Shown here in pieces: positions 1 through 5,648 of a stretch of 7,908 nt of DNA. Each line of letters begins with the position of its first letter. Positions within the stretch are counted from its first letter, which is position 1. A program made the position numbers and the translations under genes. The stretch comes from Dehalococcoidia bacterium UBA6808 (GTDB lineage Bacteria > Chloroflexota > Dehalococcoidia > GIF9 > UBA5629): assembly GCA_002452695.1 (NCBI GenBank), contig DKFA01000026.1:1-7908 (forward strand). Direction: 5' to 3'. The notes below the pieces were generated by a model. The model worked only from the letters and a program-made list of their open reading frames with translations, did not search any database and was not told where the DNA came from.

Positions 1-137
1 ACAAATTCCAAATAACAAAGATATAGAGACGGATTTGTTAAACCAGTCCACCTTGGATTGAAAGAAAACAGGTCTTGTTTATAATTTTTTATTTGTAATT
101 TGTTTGGAATTTGGTATTTGGAGTTTGGATTTTGTTT
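1..137. repeat. AT-rich intergenic block with TTTGGNN heptad repeats and an inverted copy
   Basis: No gene is visible here. At 103-130 the plus strand carries four consecutive 7-base units, TTTGGAA, TTTGGTA, TTTGGAG, TTTGGAT, followed by a partial fifth; a looser TTTGTAA unit precedes them at 92-98. The opposite orientation occurs at 2-19, where the minus strand reads TTTGTTA, TTTGGAA, TTTG; bases 2-11 are an exact inverted match to 104-113. The same units recur between the Nudix gene and panB (5512-5550), so this is a dispersed repeat family and not chance AT-richness. The function is unknown. The block ends about 30 bases before the promoter of the transporter. Confidence 0.6.
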
Positions 138-159
138 TTACGATTGGCATATGAAATAA

Positions 160-168
160 TGATATAAT
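160..168 (+). promoter_or_regulatory. Extended -10 promoter for the MFS gene, likely leaderless start
   Basis: The bases TGATATAAT form a perfect extended -10 element (TG, one base, TATAAT). No convincing -35 sits at standard spacing; TTGGCA at 144-149 is only 13 bases upstream. Extended -10 promoters can work without a good -35. Counting from the last T of the hexamer as -7, +1 falls on base 175, which is the A of an in-frame ATG. No Shine-Dalgarno sequence precedes that ATG. Both facts fit a leaderless transcript. This is a sequence-based prediction. Confidence 0.55.
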
Positions 169-174
169 TTGTCA

Positions 175-1374
175 ATGTCAAATAAGAAGGGCCTTGGCCT
201 CTCCCCTAACATAATCTTTATCGGCTTCGTCAGCTTCCTGACTGATGTTTCCTCGGAGCTGATCTTCACGCTGATGCCGCTTTTCCTGGTGAATGTGCTG
301 GGTGCGGCTACAATGGTGATCGGGCTGATCGAGGGAGTAGCCGAGAGCACCGCCTCGTTGTTGAAGCTGGTCAGCGGCTGGCTGAGCGACAGGCTGGGCA
401 ACCGCAAATACCTCACCTTCGCTGGCTACACCCTTTCCGCGCTATCCAAACCCTTCATGCTCATTGCCGCTGCCTGGCAGCCCATCATGGCTGTCCGCTT
501 TGCCGACCGTGTGGGTAAAGGCATTAGGGTAGCCCCACGCGATGCCCTTGTCGGCGACTCCGTGGATGAGGACAGCCGGGGCAAGGCCTACGGCTTCCAC
601 AAGGCTATGGATACCGGCGGGGCAGCAGTCGGGCTGGCCCTGGCGGCGCTGGTCGTCTTCCTGCTGCAGCGGGAAGTGGTTGGTCTGCAGTTCGACACCT
701 ATCGCTGGATGGTCATTCTCGGCATCATCCCGGCCTTCCTGGCGCTGTTCTTCTTCATCTTCATCAAAGAGCCTGTTAAGAAACCGGTTGCCGCCTGCGA
801 TCTGCCGGGCGAGGCAGGTAAGAAGACCGGCGGCCTGGGCAGCAAGTTCTACATCTTCATCGTCATCATGTTCCTTTTCACGCTGGGCAACTCCAGCGAT
901 GCCTTTGTCGTGCTGCGGGCGCAGGACCTGGGCAACAGCGTCCTGATGATCAGCCTGATGCTGATCATGTTCAACGTCGTCTATGCTCTCTTTTCGATGC
1001 CCGCCGGGATGCTCTCGGACAAATTGGGCAGGCGTAGGGTCATCATCGCCGGCTGGGTGATCTATGCCGTGGTCTACCTTGGGCTGGCTGTGGCCGACCA
1101 GAGCTGGATGATCTGGGTGCTGTATGCTCTCTACGGGCTGTATTACGGCGTGACGCAGGGAGTCTACCGAGCGCTGGTCTGCGACCTGGTGCCAGAGGAC
1201 CGCCGCGGCACCGCCTTCGGCGTCTTCAATGGCGTGGTCGGCATCACACTGCTGCCCGCCAGTCTGATCGCCGGCTGGCTCTGGCAGTCCTTCAGCCCCG
1301 CCGCTCCCTTCTACTTCGGCGCTACCCTGGCCGGGCTGTCCGCCATCGGTTTGCTGGTTTTCGTGCGGGAGTAG
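175..1374 (+). CDS. MFS transporter, 12-TM, substrate unknown
   Basis: This is a polytopic inner-membrane secondary transporter of the major facilitator superfamily, about 399 residues, the usual length for 12 helices. Two copies of the loop 2-3 signature, one per half, identify it: GWLSDRLGNRK at about residues 68-78 and GMLSDKLGRRR at about 278-288. Between them is a conserved R-x-G-K-G-I-R-x-A-P-R-D-A-L stretch (about 112-125) and the FHKAMDT region after it; I know this pattern from a subgroup of uncharacterised bacterial MFS permeases. A polar linker (about residues 200-222) separates the halves. An in-frame TTG at 169 is an alternative start, but the -10 element ending at 168 would leave it untranscribed or at the extreme 5' end, so ATG 175 is preferred. 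It is a single-gene unit with a 128-base gap to the next gene. Efflux of a small molecule is possible, but nothing fixes the substrate. Confidence 0.9.
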   Translation: MSNKKGLGLSPNIIFIGFVSFLTDVSSELIFTLMPLFLVNVLGAATMVIGLIEGVAESTASLLKLVSGWLSDRLGNRKYLTFAGYTLSALSKPFMLIAAAWQPIMAVRFADRVGKGIRVAPRDALVGDSVDEDSRGKAYGFHKAMDTGGAAVGLALAALVVFLLQREVVGLQFDTYRWMVILGIIPAFLALFFFIFIKEPVKKPVAACDLPGEAGKKTGGLGSKFYIFIVIMFLFTLGNSSDAFVVLRAQDLGNSVLMISLMLIMFNVVYALFSMPAGMLSDKLGRRRVIIAGWVIYAVVYLGLAVADQSWMIWVLYALYGLYYGVTQGVYRALVCDLVPEDRRGTAFGVFNGVVGITLLPASLIAGWLWQSFSPAAPFYFGATLAGLSAIGLLVFVRE

Positions 1375-1440
1375 TATACTTTCATAGCATTATTACTAAC
1401 CCTGATATCTTGCCTTTTCAAGGTACCGATTAAAGGTGTC

Positions 1441-1446
1441 TATAAA
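1441..1446 (+). promoter_or_regulatory. Possible -10 for the zinc-ribbon/lemA/htpX operon
   Basis: The gap between the transporter and the zinc-ribbon gene (1375-1502) is locally AT-rich and holds TATAAA here. The best -35-like hexamer, TTTTCA at 1415-1420, is 20 bases away, which is long. An alternative pair is TTGCAC (1456-1461) and TACACT (1479-1484) with a 17-base spacer. Neither is strong. A promoter somewhere in this gap is likely because the upstream gene stands alone, but the exact site is uncertain. The short inverted pair CCTTT/AAAGG around 1413-1436 is too weak to call a terminator. Confidence 0.25.
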
Positions 1447-1502
1447 ATAAACCTATTGCACATTCCCCCTTTCTCTCTTACACTATTAGACAGGATTAGC
1501 CT

Positions 1503-1925
1503 ATGAAATGCCCGGTTGATAAGAGCGTGATGATGGTGGTGGAACACCGCCGCATCGAGCTGGATTTCTGTAATAAGTGTTCAGGCGTCTGGCTGGATGC
1601 CAATGAGCTGGAGCTGCTGACCGCTGTCCTGATCTCCGAGGGGGCGCGTGTGCCGTCGCTGGAGGCAGCTCCTTCGATCAAGAAGCCCATGCGCAGATGC
1701 CCGATCTGCCGCGCGAAGATGGAGAAGGCCTGGGTGGGCAAGGACCCCAAAGCGCTGATCGACCGCTGCCCGCACGGACACGGCCTCTGGTTCGATGCCG
1801 GCGAGCTTCAGAAGGTGCTGCGCGATCTCTGTACCCCGGATTCACCTCAATACCAGGACGTGGTATCCTTCCTGGGCGACGCCTTCCACGCCACGCACGT
1901 GCGCTGCGCAACCAAAGAGACTTAA
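1503..1925 (+). CDS. zf-TFIIB domain protein with two zinc ribbons
   Basis: This is a small soluble protein (140 residues) made of two tandem zf-TFIIB-type zinc ribbons and a short tail. Ribbon one is residues 3-36: C3-P-V-D6, then C23-N-K-C26, then the G-V-W-L-D-x-x-E-L signature. Ribbon two is residues 66-101: C66-P-I-C69, C89 with H91/H93 replacing the last cysteine, then G-L-W-F-D-A-G-E-L. Replacing one cysteine with D or H is common in this family. There is no signal peptide or membrane segment. The cellular role of such proteins is poorly known; metal-dependent protein or nucleic-acid contacts are plausible. The ATG is preceded by AGGA at 1492-1495 at acceptable spacing. The next gene, lemA, begins 40 bases downstream, so co-transcription with the LemA/M48 pair is likely, though it is not proven functionally tied to them. 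Confidence 0.85.
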   Translation: MKCPVDKSVMMVVEHRRIELDFCNKCSGVWLDANELELLTAVLISEGARVPSLEAAPSIKKPMRRCPICRAKMEKAWVGKDPKALIDRCPHGHGLWFDAGELQKVLRDLCTPDSPQYQDVVSFLGDAFHATHVRCATKET

Positions 1926-1954
1926 CATACCTATTCAGATAAGTGATACTTTAC

Positions 1955-1960
1955 GGAGGT
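1955..1960 (+). promoter_or_regulatory. Strong Shine-Dalgarno for lemA
   Basis: GGAGGT lies five bases before the ATG at 1966. It is the strongest ribosome binding site on the plus strand in this window and fixes the lemA start. Confidence 0.8.
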
Positions 1961-1965
1961 AATCG

Positions 1966-2544
1966 ATGCTCATAGCAATTGTACTGATCACAATCGTCGT
2001 AATCCTCATTTTTGTCGGCGTCGGCATCTATAACGGGCTGGTCGGCGCACGCAACCAGACCAAAAACGCCTGGGCGCAGATCGACGTGCAGCTCAAGCGC
2101 CGGCATGATCTCATCCCCAACCTGGTAGAGACGGTCAAGGGCTACATGGAGCACGAGCGCGGCACATTGGAGGCCGTGACACAGGCGCGCAACCTGGCGC
2201 AGTCCCTGGCCAACGCCCCCGTTGCCGACAGGGCCAAGGCCGAAGGCGAGCTGGGCGTGGCGCTCTCCCGCCTGCTGGCGGTGGCGGAGAACTATCCCAC
2301 GCTCAAAGCCAACGAGAACTTCCTGGCATTGCAGGAAGAGCTGGCCTCCACCGAGAACAAGATCGGCTTCTCCCGCCAGTTCTACAACGACTGCGTACTG
2401 AAATATAACAATATGACCCAGATGTTCCCCTCCAATATCATCGCCTCGATGGGCGGCTTCCATGCCGGCGAGTTCTTCGAAGTCAAGGTTGAAGCCGAAC
2501 GCGAAGCGCCCAAAGTAAGCTTCGCCAAACCGGGAAACAAGTAA
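1966..2544 (+). CDS. lemA: LemA family membrane protein
   Basis: This 192-residue protein has the usual LemA length and layout. Residues 2-22 are an uninterrupted hydrophobic segment that anchors the N terminus; the rest is a soluble helical domain. The signatures are clear: R-N-Q-T-K-N-A-W-A-Q-I-D-V-Q-L-K-R-R (29-46), D-L-I-P-N-L-V-E-T-V-K-G-Y (48-60), Y-P-x-L-K-A-N-E-N-F-L (110-120), T-E-N-K-I (129-133) and F-P-S-N-I-I-A (154-160). The biochemical function of LemA is unsettled; the family is often found beside M48/HtpX-like proteases or TPM-domain proteins and is linked to envelope processes. Here the M48 protease gene follows after only five bases, so the two are almost certainly co-translated. 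An adaptor or substrate-presenting role for the protease is a reasonable inference, not shown by the sequence. Confidence 0.93.
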   Translation: MLIAIVLITIVVILIFVGVGIYNGLVGARNQTKNAWAQIDVQLKRRHDLIPNLVETVKGYMEHERGTLEAVTQARNLAQSLANAPVADRAKAEGELGVALSRLLAVAENYPTLKANENFLALQEELASTENKIGFSRQFYNDCVLKYNNMTQMFPSNIIASMGGFHAGEFFEVKVEAEREAPKVSFAKPGNK

Positions 2545-2549
2545 GTTAA

Positions 2550-3761
2550 ATGTGGGAACAGATCAGGGAGAACCAGGTCAGGTCGGCGGCGCTCATCGTC
2601 ACGATGGGTATCCTGCTGCTGCTGATCGGCGCTGTGATCGGCTATGTCTTCCTGGGCAGCTGGGAAGCCGGCCTGATCATGGCCGTGATCATCTGGCTGA
2701 TCATGAATCTGGTGGCGCTCTTCCAGGGCGACAGCATCATGCTCGCCATGTCCAACGCCAAGAAGATCGGGCCGGACGACCACCCGCGCCTTTATAACGT
2801 GGTGGAGGAGATGAAGATCGCCTCCGGCCTGGAGAAGATGCCGGACATCTATATCATCGACGACCCGGCCATGAATGCCTTTGCCACCGGGCGCGACCCC
2901 GAGCACGCCTCACTGGCCGTGACCTCCGGCCTGCTGAATAAGATGAGCCGCGACGAGCTGCAGGGTGTGGTGGGACACGAGATAGGCCACATCAAGAACC
3001 GCGATATCAGGCTGATGATGCTGGCCAGCATACTGCTGGGCGCCATCGTGATGCTGGCCTGGTACGCTACCCGCATCGGGCTCTTCGGCGGATTCGGCGG
3101 CCGGCGCAGCTCGGGCCGGGGCGGTGGCATCGTGGCGATCATTGTTATCATTGTGGGACTGCTGCTGATGATACTGGCTCCCATCATGGCGCAGGTGATG
3201 TACTTTGCCATCTCCCGCCGCCGGGAGTACCTGGCCGACGCCTCATCCGCCCTCTATACCCGCTACCCGGAAGGGCTGGCCTCGGCGCTGGAGAAGCTGG
3301 CCAACGGGGATACGAAGGTGCGGGCAGCCAACAAGGCCACCGCACCCAGCTATATCGCCAATCCCTACTACCGCGGCGCGACCGGCACGGGCGGCGACCT
3401 CTTTGCCACCCATCCCCCGCTGGCCGACCGCATCCGCATCCTGCGCGCCATGGGCGGCGCTTCATATCGTGATTACGAACAGGCCTATAAATCTGCCAAA
3501 AATGAGAGCATCATCGGCAAGGGCGCCCTGGCGCTGGCTGGAGACGAGAAGGTTGCCATCCGCCCTCCCTCGCCTTCCGAGGATAAACTGGACGTCCAGC
3601 AACAGATAGACCGGGTGCGAGAGACCTCGGGCGCACTGTGGAAGCTGCATAATTATAAGTCGTTCAACTGCGGCAACTGCGGCGCCGGACTGAAGCTGCC
3701 CCCAGGCTTCAAAGGCAACAAGGTCAGGTGCCCCCACTGCGGGACGGTAAACCAGGTTTAA
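2550..3761 (+). CDS. htpX: HtpX-like M48 membrane zinc metalloprotease with C-terminal zinc ribbon
   Basis: This is an integral membrane zinc endopeptidase of family M48B, expected to cleave damaged or misassembled membrane proteins. The catalytic HEIGH motif is at residues 143-147 (H143, E144, H147), and E226 in R-R-E-Y-L-A-D-A is the third zinc ligand; this spacing closely matches E. coli HtpX. Two hydrophobic segments lie near the N terminus (about 12-34 and 39-58) and two after the active site (about 153-172 and 194-219), separated by a Gly/Arg-rich loop. At 403 residues it is some 100 longer than typical HtpX. The extra part has a charged linker and ends in a zinc ribbon with C374, C377, C394 and C397. 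There is no clear Shine-Dalgarno; translation is probably coupled to lemA, which stops five bases upstream. The ribbon may recruit substrates or a partner. Calling it an HtpX homologue is firm; calling it the orthologue is less so. Confidence 0.93.
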   Translation: MWEQIRENQVRSAALIVTMGILLLLIGAVIGYVFLGSWEAGLIMAVIIWLIMNLVALFQGDSIMLAMSNAKKIGPDDHPRLYNVVEEMKIASGLEKMPDIYIIDDPAMNAFATGRDPEHASLAVTSGLLNKMSRDELQGVVGHEIGHIKNRDIRLMMLASILLGAIVMLAWYATRIGLFGGFGGRRSSGRGGGIVAIIVIIVGLLLMILAPIMAQVMYFAISRRREYLADASSALYTRYPEGLASALEKLANGDTKVRAANKATAPSYIANPYYRGATGTGGDLFATHPPLADRIRILRAMGGASYRDYEQAYKSAKNESIIGKGALALAGDEKVAIRPPSPSEDKLDVQQQIDRVRETSGALWKLHNYKSFNCGNCGAGLKLPPGFKGNKVRCPHCGTVNQV

Positions 3762-3928
3762 CCTGCCCGTCGGGAGAGTCCGAGAAGGCATTTCAAATGT
3801 TTGACCGGTTTGTTGAGGTCGTACTGAGCATTCTCCTTCATCTGCTGCAACTCCCGGCAGATGACATCTACTGCTTTGTCCGGGCCGATTGGTGCGGCCG
3901 GGTTTAAAATCCTGGCCCTGCATGTCAT
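3758..3928 (-). CDS. Possible small ORF, 56 codons, unknown function
   Basis: On the minus strand an ATG at 3928 opens 56 codons ending in a TAA at 3758-3760 that overlaps the htpX stop, so the genes would be convergent with a 4-base overlap. The predicted peptide is soluble, with a charged and probably helical middle (P-D-K-A-V-D-V-I-C-R-E-L-Q-Q-M-K-E-N) and a basic end (L-S-R-R-A-G). I do not recognise it. Points in favour: a balanced protein-like composition and open reading through almost the whole gap. Points against: no ribosome binding site at this ATG, and the start sits inside the predicted panC -10. An internal ATG at 3841 has GGGAG nine bases upstream and would give only 27 residues. 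It could also be a decayed gene tail or chance. Confidence 0.3.
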   Translation of the reverse strand: MTCRARILNPAAPIGPDKAVDVICRELQQMKENAQYDLNKPVKHLKCLLGLSRRAG

Positions 3929-3931
3929 AAT
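3903..3931 (+). promoter_or_regulatory. Predicted sigma-70-type promoter for panC
   Basis: TTTAAA (3903-3908) and CATAAT (3926-3931) are 17 bases apart. TG at 3923-3924 makes this an extended -10 (TGTCATAAT). Transcription would begin near 3938, giving a leader of about 44 bases before panC. The hexamers match consensus at 4/6 and 5/6 positions. Confidence 0.5.
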
Positions 3932-3969
3932 TTGTAGCGATGTAATTGCCGGCCCGGAGCAATTGAGCT

Positions 3970-3975
3970 AAGGAG
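3970..3975 (+). promoter_or_regulatory. Strong Shine-Dalgarno for panC
   Basis: AAGGAG lies six bases before the ATG at 3982, which fixes the panC start and fits the family N terminus. Confidence 0.8.
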
Positions 3976-3981
3976 AATTCT

Positions 3982-4815
3982 ATGAAAATCGCCCGTTCGA
4001 TCCAGGAGATGAAATCGCTACGCAGGCAATGTCAGGGGACAGTCGGCTTTGTGCCCACTATGGGGTATCTGCATGACGGCCACCTGCAGCTTGTCAGGAA
4101 CGCCAAAAAGGAAAATTCTGTGGCCGTGGTCAGCATTTTCGTCAATCCTGCACAGTTTGCTCCCAACGAGGATTTTAGTGCCTATCCGCGTGACCTGGAA
4201 CGGGATTGTCAAATGCTCGAAAATGTGGGCACCGATATTGTTTTCGTGCCTGCCGATACCGATATGTATCCGCAGGGCTATAACACCTGGGTCATTGTGC
4301 AGGGCATCACACAGTACCTGGAGGGCAGGTCCCGCCCCACCCATTTCCAGGGCGTAACCACCGTATGCAACAAGCTCTTTAACATAGTCCAGCCGGACAG
4401 GGCCTATTTCGGTCAGAAGGATGCCCAGCAGGCGCTGGTTATACAGAAGATGGTCAGGGAGCTTGATATGAATCTGGAGATCATCGTATGTCCCACCGTG
4501 CGGGAGAGCGATGGTCTGGCTATGAGCAGCCGCAACACCTACCTCACGCCGCAGGAACGCCCTGCCGCCAATGTGCTGTACAAATCGCTCATGCTGGCGC
4601 AGGACATGTATAACCAGGGTGAAAGGGTGGCAGGGAAGATCAAGGCTGCCATGGCGGAGCTGGTCTCGAAAGCGCCGGGCGCCTATATCGACTATATCAG
4701 TATTGCCGATATCGAGACACTGGCCGATGTGGAAGAGATCAGTGGCAAAGTATTGGTTTCGATGGCGGTGCGCATCGGCAAACCCCGCCTGATCGACAAT
4801 ATAATACTGGGGTAG
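3982..4815 (+). CDS. panC: Pantothenate synthetase (pantoate--beta-alanine ligase)
   Basis: This cytoplasmic enzyme joins D-pantoate and beta-alanine using ATP, via a pantoyl-adenylate intermediate, to give pantothenate with AMP and pyrophosphate; it is the last step of vitamin B5 synthesis. At 277 residues it has normal length. The nucleotide-binding HxGH-type motif is in F-V-P-T-M-G-Y-L-H31-D-G-H34. The pantoate and ATP site follows with F-V-N55-P-A-Q-F (53-59), then F-G-Q-K-D-A-Q-Q (143-150) and the KMSKS-like loop R-E-S-D-G-L-A-M-S-S-R-N (174-185). All expected key residues appear present. The gene has its own promoter and a strong ribosome binding site, and a Nudix gene follows 53 bases downstream on the same strand. 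panD and panB lie in an opposing operon about 0.8-2 kb further on, and PanD supplies one substrate. Confidence 0.97.
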   Translation: MKIARSIQEMKSLRRQCQGTVGFVPTMGYLHDGHLQLVRNAKKENSVAVVSIFVNPAQFAPNEDFSAYPRDLERDCQMLENVGTDIVFVPADTDMYPQGYNTWVIVQGITQYLEGRSRPTHFQGVTTVCNKLFNIVQPDRAYFGQKDAQQALVIQKMVRELDMNLEIIVCPTVRESDGLAMSSRNTYLTPQERPAANVLYKSLMLAQDMYNQGERVAGKIKAAMAELVSKAPGAYIDYISIADIETLADVEEISGKVLVSMAVRIGKPRLIDNIILG

Positions 4816-4830
4816 AAAGAAATATAAGTT

Positions 4831-4861
4831 ACCTTCTCCACGAGGGAGAGGGTAGGGTGAG
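4831..4861. repeat. Small GC-rich hairpin repeat in the Nudix gene leader
   Basis: The gap between panC and the Nudix gene contains ACCTTCTCCACGAGGGAG followed by AGGGTAGGGTGAG. CCT (4832-4834) and CTCC (4836-4839) pair with GGAG (4845-4848) and AGG (4849-4851), giving a seven-base-pair stem with one bulged T and a five-base loop. From memory, the minus-strand form (CTCACCCTACCCTCTCCC) resembles a short intergenic repeat seen in many unrelated bacterial genomes. Its end (GGGTGAG, 4855-4861) sits where a ribosome binding site for the next gene would be. Confidence 0.45.
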
Positions 4862-4868
4862 AGCGTAA

Positions 4869-5423
4869 ATGAGAATTAGTTCGAAAAAAACCGTCTACCA
4901 GGGACATTTCCTGCGCATGGTGGAGAAAACGGTTGTCAGCAACAGCGGCAAAAAGGGTATCTGGGAGAGCGTCGAAAGAACTAATACTGAGGGGCGCGGC
5001 GCAGTCATCATTGTGGCTGTTACCAAAGAGGGAGACCTGATACTGGAGAAGAACTGGCGTCCGCCCATCGAATCATACGTCATCCAGTTTCCAGCAGGGC
5101 TGATGGATGTAAGTGGGGAAGCAGAAATCGAGACGGCCCGGCGTGAGCTGCTGGAGGAGACAGGCTACATGGCTGGAGAGCTTATCCCCGTTATGTCTGT
5201 GCCGCTGACGCCGGCTATGGCCTCCACACATGCCATGCACTACTTCGCCCCCGGCGTCGAGTTCAAGGGCAGGACGGCGGATAAGGAGAACGAGGAGATA
5301 GAGGTGGTCAAGGTCCGGCTTGAACATGTTGCCGATTATCTGCTCAATCTTCCCGAAGGCGTCGAGCTCGACCTGCGCGTTCCGGGCATTCTCTGGGTCA
5401 TGCAGAAACGGGGGATAATCTGA
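4869..5423 (+). CDS. Nudix hydrolase, ADP-ribose pyrophosphatase-like
   Basis: This is a cytoplasmic Mg-dependent hydrolase of nucleoside-diphosphate-X compounds, 184 residues, as is usual for the ADP-ribose pyrophosphatase group. The Nudix box spans 77-100: G77-L-M-D, E84, then R92-E-L-L-E96-E97-T-G-Y100. It has one extra residue between the first G and E (six instead of five). The preceding W-R-P-P-I-E-S-Y-V-I-Q-F-P-A (63-76) and the following E-x-E-I-E-V-V-K-V stretch (about 142-149) are typical of ADP-ribose/NDP-sugar enzymes. The motifs of CoA pyrophosphatases are absent, so a direct role in CoA turnover is not supported despite the pantothenate genes on both sides. The likely task is clearing ADP-ribose or similar metabolites. 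It is probably co-transcribed with panC. The ribosome binding site is weak and overlaps a small repeat. Confidence 0.9.
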   Translation: MRISSKKTVYQGHFLRMVEKTVVSNSGKKGIWESVERTNTEGRGAVIIVAVTKEGDLILEKNWRPPIESYVIQFPAGLMDVSGEAEIETARRELLEETGYMAGELIPVMSVPLTPAMASTHAMHYFAPGVEFKGRTADKENEEIEVVKVRLEHVADYLLNLPEGVELDLRVPGILWVMQKRGII

Positions 5424-5579
5424 GAGCAGGGACGACTCGCTTATTAAACTCGAAATCCGAATCGCTAAACGATATTAAAATCCAAAACTCCAGTTCCATA
5501 AGCGCCTAATGATTTGGTATTTGAGATTTATTTGGCATTTGGAATTTGTTTAGCATTTCGCGCTTCGGATTTAGTATTT
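5424..5579. repeat. Second TTTGGNN heptad block with imperfect inverted repeat
   Basis: No gene is visible in this AT-rich part of the convergent gap. TTTGG-type units lie at 5513, 5520, 5531, 5538 and 5545, spaced by 7 bases with one slip to 11. ATTTGGTATTTG (5512-5523) is an exact copy of 109-120, and TTTGGAATTTG (5538-5548) an exact copy of 103-113. An inverted repeat brackets the units: AAATCCGAA (5453-5461) matches TTCGGATTT (5564-5572) and GCTAAAC (5464-5470) matches GTTTAGC (5548-5554). A GGAGTTTTGGATTTT unit in minus orientation (5478-5492) mirrors 120-134. It is possibly a non-autonomous or slippage-driven repeat family. Confidence 0.55.
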
Positions 5580-5643
5580 CACATATGCGGACGGGTATAC
5601 AGATCGAAGAACCCGGAGAAATCGGAATCCGTCCGCATGTGTG
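5580..5643. terminator. Long-stem hairpin between convergent genes, possible bidirectional terminator
   Basis: Bases 5580-5594 (CACATATGCGGACGG) pair with 5629-5643 (CCGTCCGCATGTGTG): 15 base pairs including one T-G pair, around a 34-base loop. It begins five bases beyond the panB stop and lies between panB and the Nudix gene, where a terminator for both is expected. There is no clear U-tract on either side and the loop is long, so factor-independent termination is uncertain. It may instead be the scar or core of a small palindromic element. Confidence 0.4.
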
Positions 5644-5648
5644 CCTAT

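Noticed and set aside
92..134. CRISPR or iteron array
   Set aside because: The units are only 7 bases, directly adjacent with no spacers, and no cas or replication initiator gene is nearby.
542..946. Alternative plus-strand frame inside the MFS gene
   Set aside because: Ser/Arg/Trp-rich product typical of a shifted frame of a GC-rich membrane protein gene; the MFS frame has clear family motifs.
3766..3774. CCCGTCGGG hairpin after htpX as terminator
   Set aside because: Stem of three base pairs with a three-base loop and no following T-run; too weak to call.
3797..3907. Plus-strand 36-codon ORF in the htpX-panC gap
   Set aside because: It is codon-for-codon antisense to the candidate minus ORF, has no ribosome site and overlaps the panC -35; its hydrophobic make-up is what antisense of a charged peptide gives.
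3462..3962. Long minus-strand open frame antisense to the end of htpX and into the panC leader
   Set aside because: Most of it is the mirror of htpX coding sequence, it starts with TTG without a ribosome site, and its composition (Arg/Gly/Pro rich) is typical of a shadow frame.
4869..5423. CoA pyrophosphatase, suggested by the pantothenate neighbours
   Set aside because: The sequence has the ADP-ribose-type F-P-A-G-L-M-D context and lacks the extra CoA-group signature upstream of the Nudix box.
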